Notes under the pieces: generated by a model
Told to the model about the DNA's origin: nothing
Database searches by the model: none
Seen by the model: only the letters and a program-made list of their open reading frames with translations
Shown: one piece after another, positions 1 to 7,256 of the stretch
Layout: every line of letters begins with the position of its first letter
How positions within the stretch are numbered: position 1 is the stretch's first letter
Position numbers and translations under genes: made by a program
From: Deltaproteobacteria bacterium
GTDB taxonomy: Bacteria; Desulfobacterota; Dissulfuribacteria; Dissulfuribacterales; UBA3076
DNA length: 14,072 nt
NCBI GenBank assembly: GCA_030605675.1
Contig: JAUWHV010000121.1
Coordinates: forward strand, 1-14,072
Reading direction: 5' to 3'

Positions 1-18
1 AGTGGTAGAAGTTATTAC

Positions 19-46
19 TTGACAAATACAGGGTTGGTTTGCTAAT
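19..46 (+). promoter_or_regulatory. Candidate sigma70-type promoter for the dodecahaem cytochrome pair
   Basis: A perfect -35 hexamer TTGACA (19-24) is followed after 16 bases by GCTAAT (41-46), which matches four of six positions of the -10 consensus. Transcription would start near base 53 and leave a leader of about 240 bases before the cytochrome start at 294. The ten bases TACTTGACAA (16-25) recur at 4036-4045 before the porin gene, which strengthens the case. The -10 match is only fair. Confidence 0.4.
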
Positions 47-130
47 TGAATGATTGGGAAGAGAAATGGTACTCCTGTAAGATCAGGCTTGGGTTATTCT
101 ACATGAGTGCGACGAGTACTTTCTGACATC

Positions 131-164
131 CAAAAATCATAAGGGCTTGATTATTTTAAAAATC
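131..164 (+). promoter_or_regulatory. Two-part leader element shared with the porin leader, copy 1
   Basis: AAGGGCTTGA (141-150) and TTTAAAAATC (155-164) both recur exactly in the porin leader at 4224-4233 and 4240-4249, with a gap of 4 bases here and 6 there. ATCA also precedes both copies. The rest of the AT-rich leader (1-293) shows no gene. The element may be a shared operator or second promoter, but its function is unknown. Confidence 0.4.
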
Positions 165-293
165 GTTACTTTTTGCTTTTACCATTATTAAGATGTTTTT
201 TAATCGTAATTTGCGGCAAGACTGAATGAAAATTCAATTTTTGGGATCTATCAACATAAAAAGCGGTCCCGATTGAGGAAGGTGTGCTTAGGA

Positions 294-1091
294 ATGAAAA
301 ACAAAACTACATCGTTTATTAAAATCATGAACACATTCTTTTTGTCCGCAGTAATTTTGATTGCATTTACCGCTGTTGCCATGGCGCAAGAGGCGGCAAG
401 CCTTCAAAATACCGACTGTATAAAATGCCACAAAACTGAACCGGCGAGTATAGAACAGAACGGCGGTCTCCACAAGACGGCCGTAGGGTGTTTGGATTGC
501 CACACGGAACACCCGCCCTCGGGGACAGAAGCAATTCCGGATTGTGCCATGTGCCATTCAGGGGAACCACACTATGAATTGGAAAACTGCGGTTCCTGTC
601 ACTCCGATCCACACCAACCCCTTGCATTACAACTCGATGATAATATCACTGCAGCATGCCTAACGTGTCATCAGGAACAAGGCAAAGAACTTCAGGACCA
701 TCCAAGCAAGCACACTGAGGTCACCTGTACTTTTTGCCATACAACTCACGGAGAGATTCCCGACTGCTCCGTATGTCATGAGCCACACGATCAGAGTCAG
801 ACAACAAGTGATTGCCTCGGATGCCATCCGGTGCATCAGCCACTGGTAATCCGTTATTCCGATGAAACACCAAGGTCTTACTGCACGCCATGTCACGAGG
901 AATATGGTGATCTTATGAACAAGACCACCACCGCACATAAGACCTTTACCTGTGCATTTTGTCACAGGGGAGGCCATCCTGTTGTCCCGCAGTGTGAGAC
1001 ATGCCACGGCAAACCGCACTCGGCGGCACAGCACAGGGCAATGCCGAATTGCCTGGATTGTCATTTAGACGCGCACAATCTTGTTAAATAA
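294..1091 (+). CDS. Exported dodecahaem c-type cytochrome
   Basis: Predicted 265-residue periplasmic or exported electron carrier with 12 CxxCH haem c motifs, the first at residue 42. The signal peptide has an LSAVILIAFTAVAMA core with likely cleavage after residue 31, and no lipobox Cys. I prefer the ATG at 294 over an upstream in-frame TTG at 273 because AGGAAGG (276-282) lies 11 bases before it and the signal peptide then begins naturally. Many extra His residues (PH, HxPH, KHTE) could serve as distal ligands for bis-His haems. The next gene, 84 bases downstream, has the same 12-haem order and shared blocks such as PSKHTE, IPDCS and CHPVH, so the two are paralogues. Soluble plus lipidated cytochromes beside a porin recall Geobacter-type OmaB/OmcB conduits. 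That is an architectural analogy, not demonstrated orthology, so no symbol is given. Confidence 0.93.
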   Translation: MKNKTTSFIKIMNTFFLSAVILIAFTAVAMAQEAASLQNTDCIKCHKTEPASIEQNGGLHKTAVGCLDCHTEHPPSGTEAIPDCAMCHSGEPHYELENCGSCHSDPHQPLALQLDDNITAACLTCHQEQGKELQDHPSKHTEVTCTFCHTTHGEIPDCSVCHEPHDQSQTTSDCLGCHPVHQPLVIRYSDETPRSYCTPCHEEYGDLMNKTTTAHKTFTCAFCHRGGHPVVPQCETCHGKPHSAAQHRAMPNCLDCHLDAHNLVK

Positions 1092-1175
1092 ATTGGGAGT
1101 CAGGGGCAATATTGAAATATTTGGGATTAATGGAATAGAATTAGCGGAAAGAATCTGAAACAAAGGACTAGGACA

Positions 1176-2099
1176 ATGACGGTAAAAAATGGGATTGGAA
1201 TACTGATCGGGGTATTATGCCTGCTTATTCTTGCCATCTGTTTCGGATGTGTGAAGCAGCGACCGGCAGCGTTAGAAACCGGAGAAGTTGCTCAGCCTGG
1301 GAAGGCCGCAACGGCGGAAGCTACGAAGGCCGTCGAGCAAACGGTAAGCGTCTATGATGTTGTAGTAAAACCCCTCACCAGCGGGGAGTGCGCTCAATGC
1401 CATATGGATCAATTCACCAGGATCAAAAACCACGGGGGTAAGCATGTTGGTGTTGGATGTACGGATTGCCACGAGGTTTATCATGCGTATAACCCCTTGA
1501 AGAATAATTACGCTGAGATCATGCCGAAATGCTCAGCCTGTCATGATGATCCTCACGGCAAAGACGAAGCCGTTCAGAAGTGTGCAGATTGTCACGCTGA
1601 TCCCCACAGACCGGTAGTGGGAATACCGGATCCATCCAATATTGAACTGCAGTGCAGGCCATGTCATACTCAGGTAGCACAAATCGTGATCAAGAACCCC
1701 AGCAAGCACACAGAAGAAGCCTGCTCCTCATGTCATTCCGAAAGTCATGGCAGGATACCTGATTGTTCGGAGTGTCACGAAAATCACAGCCCGTCGGTAG
1801 AGATGAATTCGCCGGAATGTCTCGTTTGTCATCCTGTTCACGAGCCTTTACAGATCGCCTATTCCGGGGAAATAGAAAAGAACCTGATATGCGCCGGATG
1901 CCACGATGTGCCGTTTGAGGACCTTAAGACCCATCATACCAGGCATTCGGAATTGGCATGCGCGGAATGTCATCCCACTCACAAAGAACTCATGGCCTGC
2001 CAGGATTGCCATGGTGACGCGCCTCACAATCCGGCAATACACAAGAAATATCCAAAGTGTGCAGACTGCCACGGCATAGCGCACGATTTGCGCATGTAA
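1176..2099 (+). CDS. Dodecahaem c-type cytochrome, probable outer-membrane lipoprotein
   Basis: A 307-residue protein with 12 CxxCH haem sites starting near residue 73. The N-terminus has a hydrophobic segment (about residues 7-22) ending in CFGC, with Cys25 as the candidate lipidated residue. Cys at the lipobox -3 position is atypical, so lipidation is likely but not certain. A low-complexity Ala/Glu/Thr linker (about 30-60) then precedes the haem region, as expected for a tethered lipoprotein. AGGACTAGGA just upstream acts as the ribosome-binding site. It is a tandem paralogue of the preceding cytochrome, in the same haem order but with the extra linker and anchor. A strong terminator follows 22 bases after the stop, so the two cytochromes probably form one transcript. 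Inferred role: outer-membrane-attached half of a haem wire that works with the beta-barrel encoded at 4355-6481. Confidence 0.92.
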   Translation: MTVKNGIGILIGVLCLLILAICFGCVKQRPAALETGEVAQPGKAATAEATKAVEQTVSVYDVVVKPLTSGECAQCHMDQFTRIKNHGGKHVGVGCTDCHEVYHAYNPLKNNYAEIMPKCSACHDDPHGKDEAVQKCADCHADPHRPVVGIPDPSNIELQCRPCHTQVAQIVIKNPSKHTEEACSSCHSESHGRIPDCSECHENHSPSVEMNSPECLVCHPVHEPLQIAYSGEIEKNLICAGCHDVPFEDLKTHHTRHSELACAECHPTHKELMACQDCHGDAPHNPAIHKKYPKCADCHGIAHDLRM

Positions 2100-2121
2100 C
2101 GCGCAATTAACTGACAGAATT

Positions 2122-2160
2122 AAAAAAGGGGAGAAGCCTTTGGGCTTATCCCCTTTTTTT
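2122..2160 (+). terminator. Intrinsic (Rho-independent) terminator after the dodecahaem pair
   Basis: AAAAAAGGGG pairs with CCCCTTTTTT around an inner AAGCC/GGCTT stem with a TTTG loop. One G-A mismatch (2133/2148) interrupts the stem. A run of seven T follows the GC-rich part (2154-2160). This is a strong terminator for the two plus-strand cytochrome genes. Confidence 0.88.
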
Positions 2161-2212
2161 GGTTCAGGGTTCAGAGGTTCAGAGGTTCAGAGGTTCAAAG
2201 GTTCAGAGTTCA
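2161..2212 (+). repeat. Tandem GGTTCAGA octamer array
   Basis: About six consecutive copies of an 8-base unit GGTTCAGA with minor variants (one GGTTCAAA) follow directly after the terminator. The complementary form (TTGAACC/CTCTGAAC) appears at 2601-2624 and makes the outer arms of a nested inverted arrangement. It does not encode a protein. Confidence 0.8.
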
Positions 2213-2221
2213 CCGAAAACC

Positions 2222-2251
2222 TGTCTGCCGTGACTCCGGCACAGGCAGACA
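2222..2251. repeat. Short inverted repeat (hairpin)
   Basis: TGTCTGCCGTG (2222-2232) and CACAGGCAGACA (2240-2251) are inverted copies apart from one extra base, separated by 7 bases. It could form a hairpin in DNA or RNA. No T-run follows, so it does not look like a terminator. Confidence 0.6.
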
Positions 2252-2309
2252 TGGCAGTTGGCCTGTGAGGTAGCTCGCAAGGTCAACGAAAGATCGAACG
2301 GAAAAAAAT

Positions 2310-2341
2310 GAACATCGAACATCGAACGTACAACATCGAAT
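2310..2341 (-). repeat. GAACATC repeat array, left inverted arm
   Basis: GAACATC-type units repeat here. The 32 bases 2310-2341 are an inverted copy of 2532-2563, with 31 of 32 positions matching. Together with the outer GGTTCAGA arms they form a nested inverted structure spanning about 2161-2625. The core between the arms (2342-2530) holds no gene. It contains another degenerate tandem motif, CCTTCAACCTTCAACCT (2431-2447). Confidence 0.8.
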
Positions 2342-2530
2342 GTTGAATGGGAAAAGATGAAGAAACAGACTTATGACCTGGAAAAAAGGCCGCTAATTAT
2401 TGCAGGAGGCGGGATATCAGTATACTTCAGCCTTCAACCTTCAACCTAAATGGCTAACATAGCGAGTATCAAAACGGCTGAAAAGAAACAGAAATAGCCA
2501 TTGAATGTTCGGTATTGGATATTCGTTTTT

Positions 2531-2585
<55 letters not shown>

Positions 2586-2600
2586 TCTTTTAACATAAAC

Positions 2601-2624
2601 CCTTGAACCTTGAACCTCTGAACG
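2601..2624 (-). repeat. Outer arm of the nested inverted array (CTTGAACC type)
   Basis: Two TTGAACC units followed by CTCTGAAC are the complement of the GGTTCAGA/GGTTCAAA units at 2161-2212. The arm ends about 20 bases beyond the stop codon of the minus-strand NHL gene, where no classical terminator was found. Confidence 0.65.
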
Positions 2625-2643
2625 GTTTCTTCTTCTAATAAGC

Positions 2644-3798
2644 TTAACGTCGCCCGGATTTTCCCTTTGGCCGCAAGGTCGGAAAGTTCTGTATGGATTC
2701 AACATCCTCGTCGATGGTTTCAGTAGGTATCGTGGCATTTGAATCCTCAAGTAGAAATTCAGGACGAGAGGGCACTTCCAGGACCTGGACCCGGTTGTTG
2801 AAAAGGTCTGCCACCAGGAGGTGTCCAAGGCTGTCAACAGCCAGACTTGTGGGGTAGTTGAACCAGCCTTCCCCCCAACCCCTGCCTCCGAATTCAAAGC
2901 GATACCGGCCGGTGAGGTCGTATACCAGAACGGTGTGCCGAAGGTAATCCACGACATAGATTCGATTTCTCCGTTCATCCACTGCGAGGCCTCTTGGACG
3001 GCTCATTTTGCCCGTGGATCCCCCTTTTTTCCCAAAGGCGAACAGGTAGTTCTCGTCTCGATCATAGACATAGATCTTGCTTGTTTCCTCGCTTAGGAGA
3101 TAGATTCGGCCTTCAGAGTCAATGCAGACATCGAGGATAGAGACCGGCTCTTTGCCAGGCCCGGGTTTTGTCGCATTGTCGGGTTCGGCCTCCTCGGACT
3201 CTTCCATTCCTGTCCAGACCCTGTCCAGCGGGGTCAGCCACCTAAGGTAATTCCCATCCTTATCCAGTACGAGGACTCCGCGCGAGTTTATGCCGGCCAG
3301 ATAGATCCTTCCGTCATGGCCCAGGGCCACTCGCCGAGGGATGAAGTTGTCAGCCCCCTCGAATCCCTCAAGCATTATTTCCTTTATAGGAAAAAAGGCC
3401 GCATTCAATATGGTAACGCGCGCGGGTTTATCCTGCGACCGGCCCTGGCAGACATAAAGGCGGCCATCAGCATCAATACACCCACCGTAAGGCGCATACA
3501 CACTTCTGCCTGCTCCAAGAGAAACGTTGGGGAAGAAGTCCGAACCGTAAACAATGATCCGGCTCGCACCGGAATTCACTACGTAGATTTCCTCCATAGT
3601 CTTATCGAAAAAGACTGCTGAGGGAGTGCGCAGGCGAGCCCCCTGGTCATCTTTGGTAAGCATGACCACAGGTTTGATCTGTGAAGTCATTGCAAAAACT
3701 GAGTCCGGGCTGACCTCCGCCCCGGCAAGAAGCATGAATAGCAAAACGCCGGACATACAAAACCATCTGAACATATGATACCGGAAAAACCTTTTCAT
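2644..3798 (-). CDS. Exported NHL-repeat six-bladed beta-propeller protein
   Basis: A 384-residue extracytoplasmic protein. The signal peptide has a basic start (MKRFFRYHMFRW), a hydrophobic core (about 14-25) and likely cleavage near residue 36 (VFA). Six NHL-like blades begin near residues 57, 102, 153, 219, 267 and 315, with the usual pattern of Ala-Val-Asp, Gly-(R/H)-(I/L)-Y-V and Asn/Thr-V-VYD. Examples are RPRGLAVDERRNRIYVVDY and YPTSLAVDSLGHLLVADLFNNRV. An acidic, Pro-rich insert sits at about 190-218, and a charged tail follows residue 345. The start at 3798 is chosen because AGGAG (3809-3813) lies 10 bases upstream; an in-frame ATG at 3864 would add 22 residues and lie upstream of the predicted promoter. 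NHL propellers mostly act as protein-binding or scaffold platforms. Proteins of this type are known near porin-cytochrome clusters, so a structural or assembly role for the conduit is inferred. No catalytic signature was recognised. Confidence 0.9.
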   Translation of the reverse strand: MKRFFRYHMFRWFCMSGVLLFMLLAGAEVSPDSVFAMTSQIKPVVMLTKDDQGARLRTPSAVFFDKTMEEIYVVNSGASRIIVYGSDFFPNVSLGAGRSVYAPYGGCIDADGRLYVCQGRSQDKPARVTILNAAFFPIKEIMLEGFEGADNFIPRRVALGHDGRIYLAGINSRGVLVLDKDGNYLRWLTPLDRVWTGMEESEEAEPDNATKPGPGKEPVSILDVCIDSEGRIYLLSEETSKIYVYDRDENYLFAFGKKGGSTGKMSRPRGLAVDERRNRIYVVDYLRHTVLVYDLTGRYRFEFGGRGWGEGWFNYPTSLAVDSLGHLLVADLFNNRVQVLEVPSRPEFLLEDSNATIPTETIDEDVESIQNFPTLRPKGKSGRR

Positions 3799-3824
3799 AA
3801 GATTTTTACTCCTGTAAAATTGGC

Positions 3825-3853
3825 ATAATATCAATATCCAGTGTCCGTGTAAA
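3825..3853 (-). promoter_or_regulatory. Candidate sigma70-type promoter for the NHL gene
   Basis: Read on the minus strand, TTTACA (3853-3848) and TATTAT (3830-3825) are separated by exactly 17 bases and each match five of six consensus positions. Transcription would start near 3818, just upstream of the ribosome-binding site at 3813-3809, leaving a leader of about 20 bases. Confidence 0.55.
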
Positions 3854-3876
3854 AAAATCGGCATCCTTCACGGAAC

Positions 3877-3953
3877 GTTGAAATTTGAAATTGGGAAAAA
3901 CACAAAGATGTAGATGCGTTACCTAATTTCTAATTTCTAATTTCCAGTTTCGA
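3877..3953. repeat. AATTTC/GAAATT imperfect inverted and tandem repeat
   Basis: GTTGAAATTTGAAATTGG (3877-3894) is a degenerate inverted match to the segment 3922-3953, in which the 7-base unit TAATTTC is tandemly repeated about three times. It resembles the repeat families at 2310-2585 in layout but not in sequence. The remaining divergent intergenic DNA up to 4354 is AT-rich and holds the porin promoter and leader; no gene is visible in it. Confidence 0.5.
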
Positions 3954-4038
3954 CATCGGCATTCAATTCGACAATATACGCTTTTTCGAAAAAAGTGTAA
4001 ACTGGTGAATGAAGGATACCTAATTTTTTAACAAATAC

Positions 4039-4067
4039 TTGACAATGTTCAAGGATAACACTTTATT
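4039..4067 (+). promoter_or_regulatory. Candidate sigma70-type promoter for the porin operon
   Basis: A perfect TTGACA (4039-4044), a 17-base spacer and TTTATT (4062-4067, four of six matches) form a plausible promoter. The context TACTTGACAA (4036-4045) is the same as before the first cytochrome gene. The leader would be about 280 bases long. Confidence 0.45.
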
Positions 4068-4223
4068 TATAAATCTACAATTTTGAGGACATCCGGCAAT
4101 ATTTATAACTAAAAAAGACTTCGTTATTTTTCAATTACAGACCTCGTAAATCTTTGCTGATTATGGGGTAATTTTTTGGACAATAAACTTCGATTCCAAT
4201 TTTTATCATATCCGTTATCAATA

Positions 4224-4249
4224 AAGGGCTTGAATACCATTTAAAAATC
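4224..4249 (+). promoter_or_regulatory. Two-part leader element, copy 2
   Basis: AAGGGCTTGA (4224-4233) and TTTAAAAATC (4240-4249) are identical to 141-150 and 155-164 in the first cytochrome leader. The element lies about 130 bases before the porin start here and about 150 bases before the cytochrome start there. Shared position and orientation suggest a regulatory site, but the binding factor is unknown. Confidence 0.4.
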
Positions 4250-4354
4250 ATTTTTAATGAAGTCTGACTATGGATCACTGGAGCTGAAGGTGCCGCAAGG
4301 GATCTCATGTAATTGCAGGTGACTCGGTAAAATTATGCGAAAGCTGTCAAGGGG

Positions 4355-6481
4355 ATGAGCGCTGAAAAATTGAAAGGGGAAAGGAAATGGCGTATTTGCA
4401 TATTCTCTTATTACAGGCATGTGAGCGCAATATGCTGGTGTGGTCTGTTGATCCTCACAGGTATTCTATCCTGGGAAGGCGTGACCCTGGCCGACACTCT
4501 GGGTTTCAGCGGGAATTGGCAATATCAACACGCAGGGAATGGCGAGGACACTGACTCATATCAGCAGAACTACAATCTGGATTTTGGCCATGAAATGACA
4601 GAGGCCATGACCCTTAGTGGGAGTGTGCGGTATAATCACAATTGGAATGAAGGGCGGGTGACAGAGATACTATACCCCACCTTGGATTTTGGAGTGACCA
4701 ATGATATTTTTCGACTGGACTTTTCGGGCACTGCCACAGAGCGCATGAATTCCGAGGGTCCGAACCAGTCCGACAGATCCTGGGATGCCAGGTGGCACAG
4801 TGCCTGGAGCCGCGACTGGTGTCCCGAGTTTCGGCTCCGTTACGGGGGAGGACGCTCATGGGACGACCAGACCCCCCATGTTGTCGATACGGATTCGTCG
4901 CAAATGGGGCTTGATGTAGACTGGGAAACGGCCTGGGATATACTCCCGGCAAAGACCTTCTACAGCTATTACGGAAATGAAGGAACGGACAAGGTAACCA
5001 ATTTAGATAATACCAACGAGAACCATTATGCGCGGCTGCAGTTAGGCAGATCCTTCTGGGCCAACCGTTTCACCTTCTCCTTCTCCCAGCAGTATTCCTC
5101 AAACCATCAGGAATCCGAAGGGCCGATCGGGACCCCCCGGCCCCGCACCATCTTCCAGTGCATGGCCGGCGAGGATAATACGCCGGACAAGGGCACTCTC
5201 CTTGATAATTTCAAGCTTATTGACCACGATTACGAAACAAACGCCCTGGTGATTTATCCTATTGATCCTGCTCACGAGGAAATGAATATCGGCGTAAAAG
5301 TAGAATACCAACAGATTGATCTGTTCTATTTCTATACGGTCCAAGACCTGATTCTTGCAGACCAGAATTTTAGCTGGGACCTCTGGGTGAGCGAAGACGG
5401 CGATGATTGGACCCGGCAGACCAACAACCTCGCATTTATCTACAACCCCTCCTTTCGCCGTTTTGAGATTGAGATTCCCGGGGTAAAGGCGAATTATCTG
5501 AAGCTGGTGACTATACATACTCCCGCAAATACCGTGGCCTTCAGCGAGGTTGAAGTGATGCAGCGCTCGGTATCAAAGGACGAAGAAAGGGATTTTGAGA
5601 ACTATATGACAGACCTCGGCCTTGGATTTCGTCTGACCACGGACCTGAACCTTAACTATAGCCTCTCTCTCGAGGAGTCAAAATCTGATTCCGATTACGA
5701 GGAAGATCGAAGTCAGGATAGGCGGACACAGGCAGGGACCCTTGCATGGACGCCCAGTCCCTATTTTTCCCCCAGCCTGAACGTCAGCGAATGCCGGCAG
5801 AACAACAACGGCGACAATGAGACCCAACAACCGGATACACTGACTCGGTCCTATTCTCTCAGTATAACGTCTGAGCCTCTGTCCACACTCGACCTAAGTT
5901 CGAGTGTCACTCGCAGCGAAAACTACGAGGACGACAAAAAAATCTCAACGACCGACAGCTATAGCCTATATGTCACAGCCGTCTTATTCCCGGACCTGGA
6001 CTCCAGTCTGGATCTTACCTACAGCACCACTGACGATGAAGAACGGGATGAAAACACCCAGACTTTTGGAGCCCGGACTTACCTGACAGCCCGCTTGAGC
6101 CCGAAGCTCACGGCGGATCTGACAGGGGAATACAATAAATCCATGGGGGAAACGGACTCGGTGTCAAAGGACGTCACGTTGAACTTGAACTGGCGGCCCT
6201 CGGATATATTCTCATTACAGGGCAATGCCAACTACACATGGGAGGAGGACGAAGCTGACAAATCCAACTATACAGTGGCTATGAGCGTAGTCCCCAGTGA
6301 CAAGACCCAGGTGAGCCTAACCTACTCTTACGCACAGAGTACGTCGACCACAGAGAATTACGGTATTTCCTGCAACTGGACCATCAACCGCATTTTCTCA
6401 ATGAATCTTAATGGCAGCTACCAGATCAAAGAGGATGAGAGGCCGTGGAGCATCAGCGGGCAGCTTGCTGCGCGGTTTTGA
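4355..6481 (+). CDS. Outer-membrane beta-barrel of a porin-cytochrome conduit, with a discoidin-like insert
   Basis: A 708-residue exported protein. The signal peptide has a hydrophobic core at about 23-40 and likely cleavage near residue 46 (TLA before DTLG). The rest shows alternating amphipathic strands separated by Asp/Glu/Asn/Ser-rich turns, and it ends in LAARF. A terminal Phe is typical of outer-membrane barrels recognised by the BAM machinery. Residues about 265-405 break this pattern: WDLWVSEDGDDW, then FEIEIPGVKANYLKLVTI and FSEVEVM, resemble an F5/8C (discoidin) galactose-binding-like domain inserted between barrel strands. No haem motifs are present. Between cytochrome genes it most likely forms the sheath for a haem wire across the outer membrane (inference). 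The start is uncertain: AAGGGG touches the ATG at 4355 with no spacing, and a TTG at 4370 is an alternative. Confidence 0.82.
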   Translation: MSAEKLKGERKWRICIFSYYRHVSAICWCGLLILTGILSWEGVTLADTLGFSGNWQYQHAGNGEDTDSYQQNYNLDFGHEMTEAMTLSGSVRYNHNWNEGRVTEILYPTLDFGVTNDIFRLDFSGTATERMNSEGPNQSDRSWDARWHSAWSRDWCPEFRLRYGGGRSWDDQTPHVVDTDSSQMGLDVDWETAWDILPAKTFYSYYGNEGTDKVTNLDNTNENHYARLQLGRSFWANRFTFSFSQQYSSNHQESEGPIGTPRPRTIFQCMAGEDNTPDKGTLLDNFKLIDHDYETNALVIYPIDPAHEEMNIGVKVEYQQIDLFYFYTVQDLILADQNFSWDLWVSEDGDDWTRQTNNLAFIYNPSFRRFEIEIPGVKANYLKLVTIHTPANTVAFSEVEVMQRSVSKDEERDFENYMTDLGLGFRLTTDLNLNYSLSLEESKSDSDYEEDRSQDRRTQAGTLAWTPSPYFSPSLNVSECRQNNNGDNETQQPDTLTRSYSLSITSEPLSTLDLSSSVTRSENYEDDKKISTTDSYSLYVTAVLFPDLDSSLDLTYSTTDDEERDENTQTFGARTYLTARLSPKLTADLTGEYNKSMGETDSVSKDVTLNLNWRPSDIFSLQGNANYTWEEDEADKSNYTVAMSVVPSDKTQVSLTYSYAQSTSTTENYGISCNWTINRIFSMNLNGSYQIKEDERPWSISGQLAARF

Positions 6482-6556
6482 TTTAACCGGGTAAATCAGT
6501 TATGATTAATCTGAAAGAATAAGTCTTTGCAAATCAATCAATTATGAAACAAACTT

Positions 6557-6630
6557 GTTACTTCTCAATAAGTGCGGGCAAATCATATTTTGCGAGTATC
6601 CACTGTTACCCGGACTTATTGAGAAGTTAC
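6557..6630. repeat. 74-base inverted repeat, MITE-like or IS-end remnant
   Basis: The 22-base arms at 6557-6578 (starting GTTACTTCTCAATAAG) and 6609-6630 match in inverse orientation at 20 of 22 positions around a 30-base centre. There is no T-run, so terminator function is unlikely. It lies in the 185-base gap between the porin gene and the first CsgG-like lipoprotein and ends 36 bases before that gene's start. Confidence 0.7.
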
Positions 6631-6666
6631 ACAAAATTTTGATTAAAGAATGAGGAGATGCCGGGG

Positions 6667-7254
6667 ATGAGAAAATGTTTCCTTATAGCTTGTGTATTGC
6701 TGATTATCAGTCTATTGAGTGGCTGTGGTGTAAAAACCAGGTCAGAGACATTTCTCCGTGAGGACATAGAGCTTGCTTATGTGCGCCAGGTGGCTGTGCT
6801 TCCCTTTGAGAACCACAGCGGCGATGAATATGCTGCAGCCAGGGCTCAGGACTACACCATTACGCAGGGCCTTGCCATGGGGCTTTTCGATATAGTTGAC
6901 AAAGGCCTGGTGGACAGCGTAATAAGAGAAGAGGCTATCGATCCCGGAACCCCCCTGGATAAACTGACGATAAAGCGCCTTGGGCAAAGGCTCAATGTTC
7001 AGGCCTTCCTGCTGGGCGCTGTAGACTACGCCGAGGAGGGGCGGAGAGGCAATTATGCCTTTCCGGAGCGTTCTCTCACGTTGCGTCTAATCGATATCGG
7101 TACAGGAACCGTCCTCTGGCAGGCCAGCGGCTATGGAAGCGGCTACAGCGTGTGGGGACGGCTTTTCGGCCTGGCGCCTCGTGATATCTTCCAGGTAGGA
7201 TTGGGAACGATTGAGGAAATGCTCGAAACCCTGCCTGCAGGGGCATCCGATTAA
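6667..7254 (+). CDS. CsgG/TolB-N-like (GNA1162-type) lipoprotein
   Basis: A 195-residue predicted lipoprotein. The signal peptide ends in the good lipobox LLSGC. The mature part starts with the motif VRQVAVLPFENHSGD, typical of the CsgG/TolB N-terminal-like alpha/beta fold. It continues with helix-rich DYTITQGLAMGLFDIVD, then LGQRLNVQAFLLGAVDY and LTLRLIDIGTGTVLWQASG, which are the expected strands and helices of that family. The ATG at 6667 is preferred because GAGGAG (6652-6657) lies 9 bases upstream; an ATG at 6658 would abut that site. The next gene starts 2 bases after the stop. Family members sit at the outer membrane and build secretion pores or lipoprotein complexes. It lacks features that would show pore formation, so a scaffold or assembly role for the conduit is only an inference. 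Confidence 0.85.
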   Translation: MRKCFLIACVLLIISLLSGCGVKTRSETFLREDIELAYVRQVAVLPFENHSGDEYAAARAQDYTITQGLAMGLFDIVDKGLVDSVIREEAIDPGTPLDKLTIKRLGQRLNVQAFLLGAVDYAEEGRRGNYAFPERSLTLRLIDIGTGTVLWQASGYGSGYSVWGRLFGLAPRDIFQVGLGTIEEMLETLPAGASD

Positions 7255-7256
7255 CT

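Noticed and set aside
273..293. TTG at 273 as start of the first cytochrome
   Set aside because: The ATG at 294 has a suitable ribosome-binding site and gives a normal signal peptide; the TTG would put that site inside the gene.
294..2099. Naming the two 12-haem cytochromes omaB/omcB
   Set aside because: Haem number and context are similar in plan to Geobacter conduits, but multihaem proteins cannot be assigned as orthologues from motif counts alone.
6479..6498. Near-palindrome over the porin stop codon as a terminator
   Set aside because: TGATTTAACC against GGGTAAATCA matches 9 of 10, but the stem is AT-rich with no room for a loop and no T-run follows.
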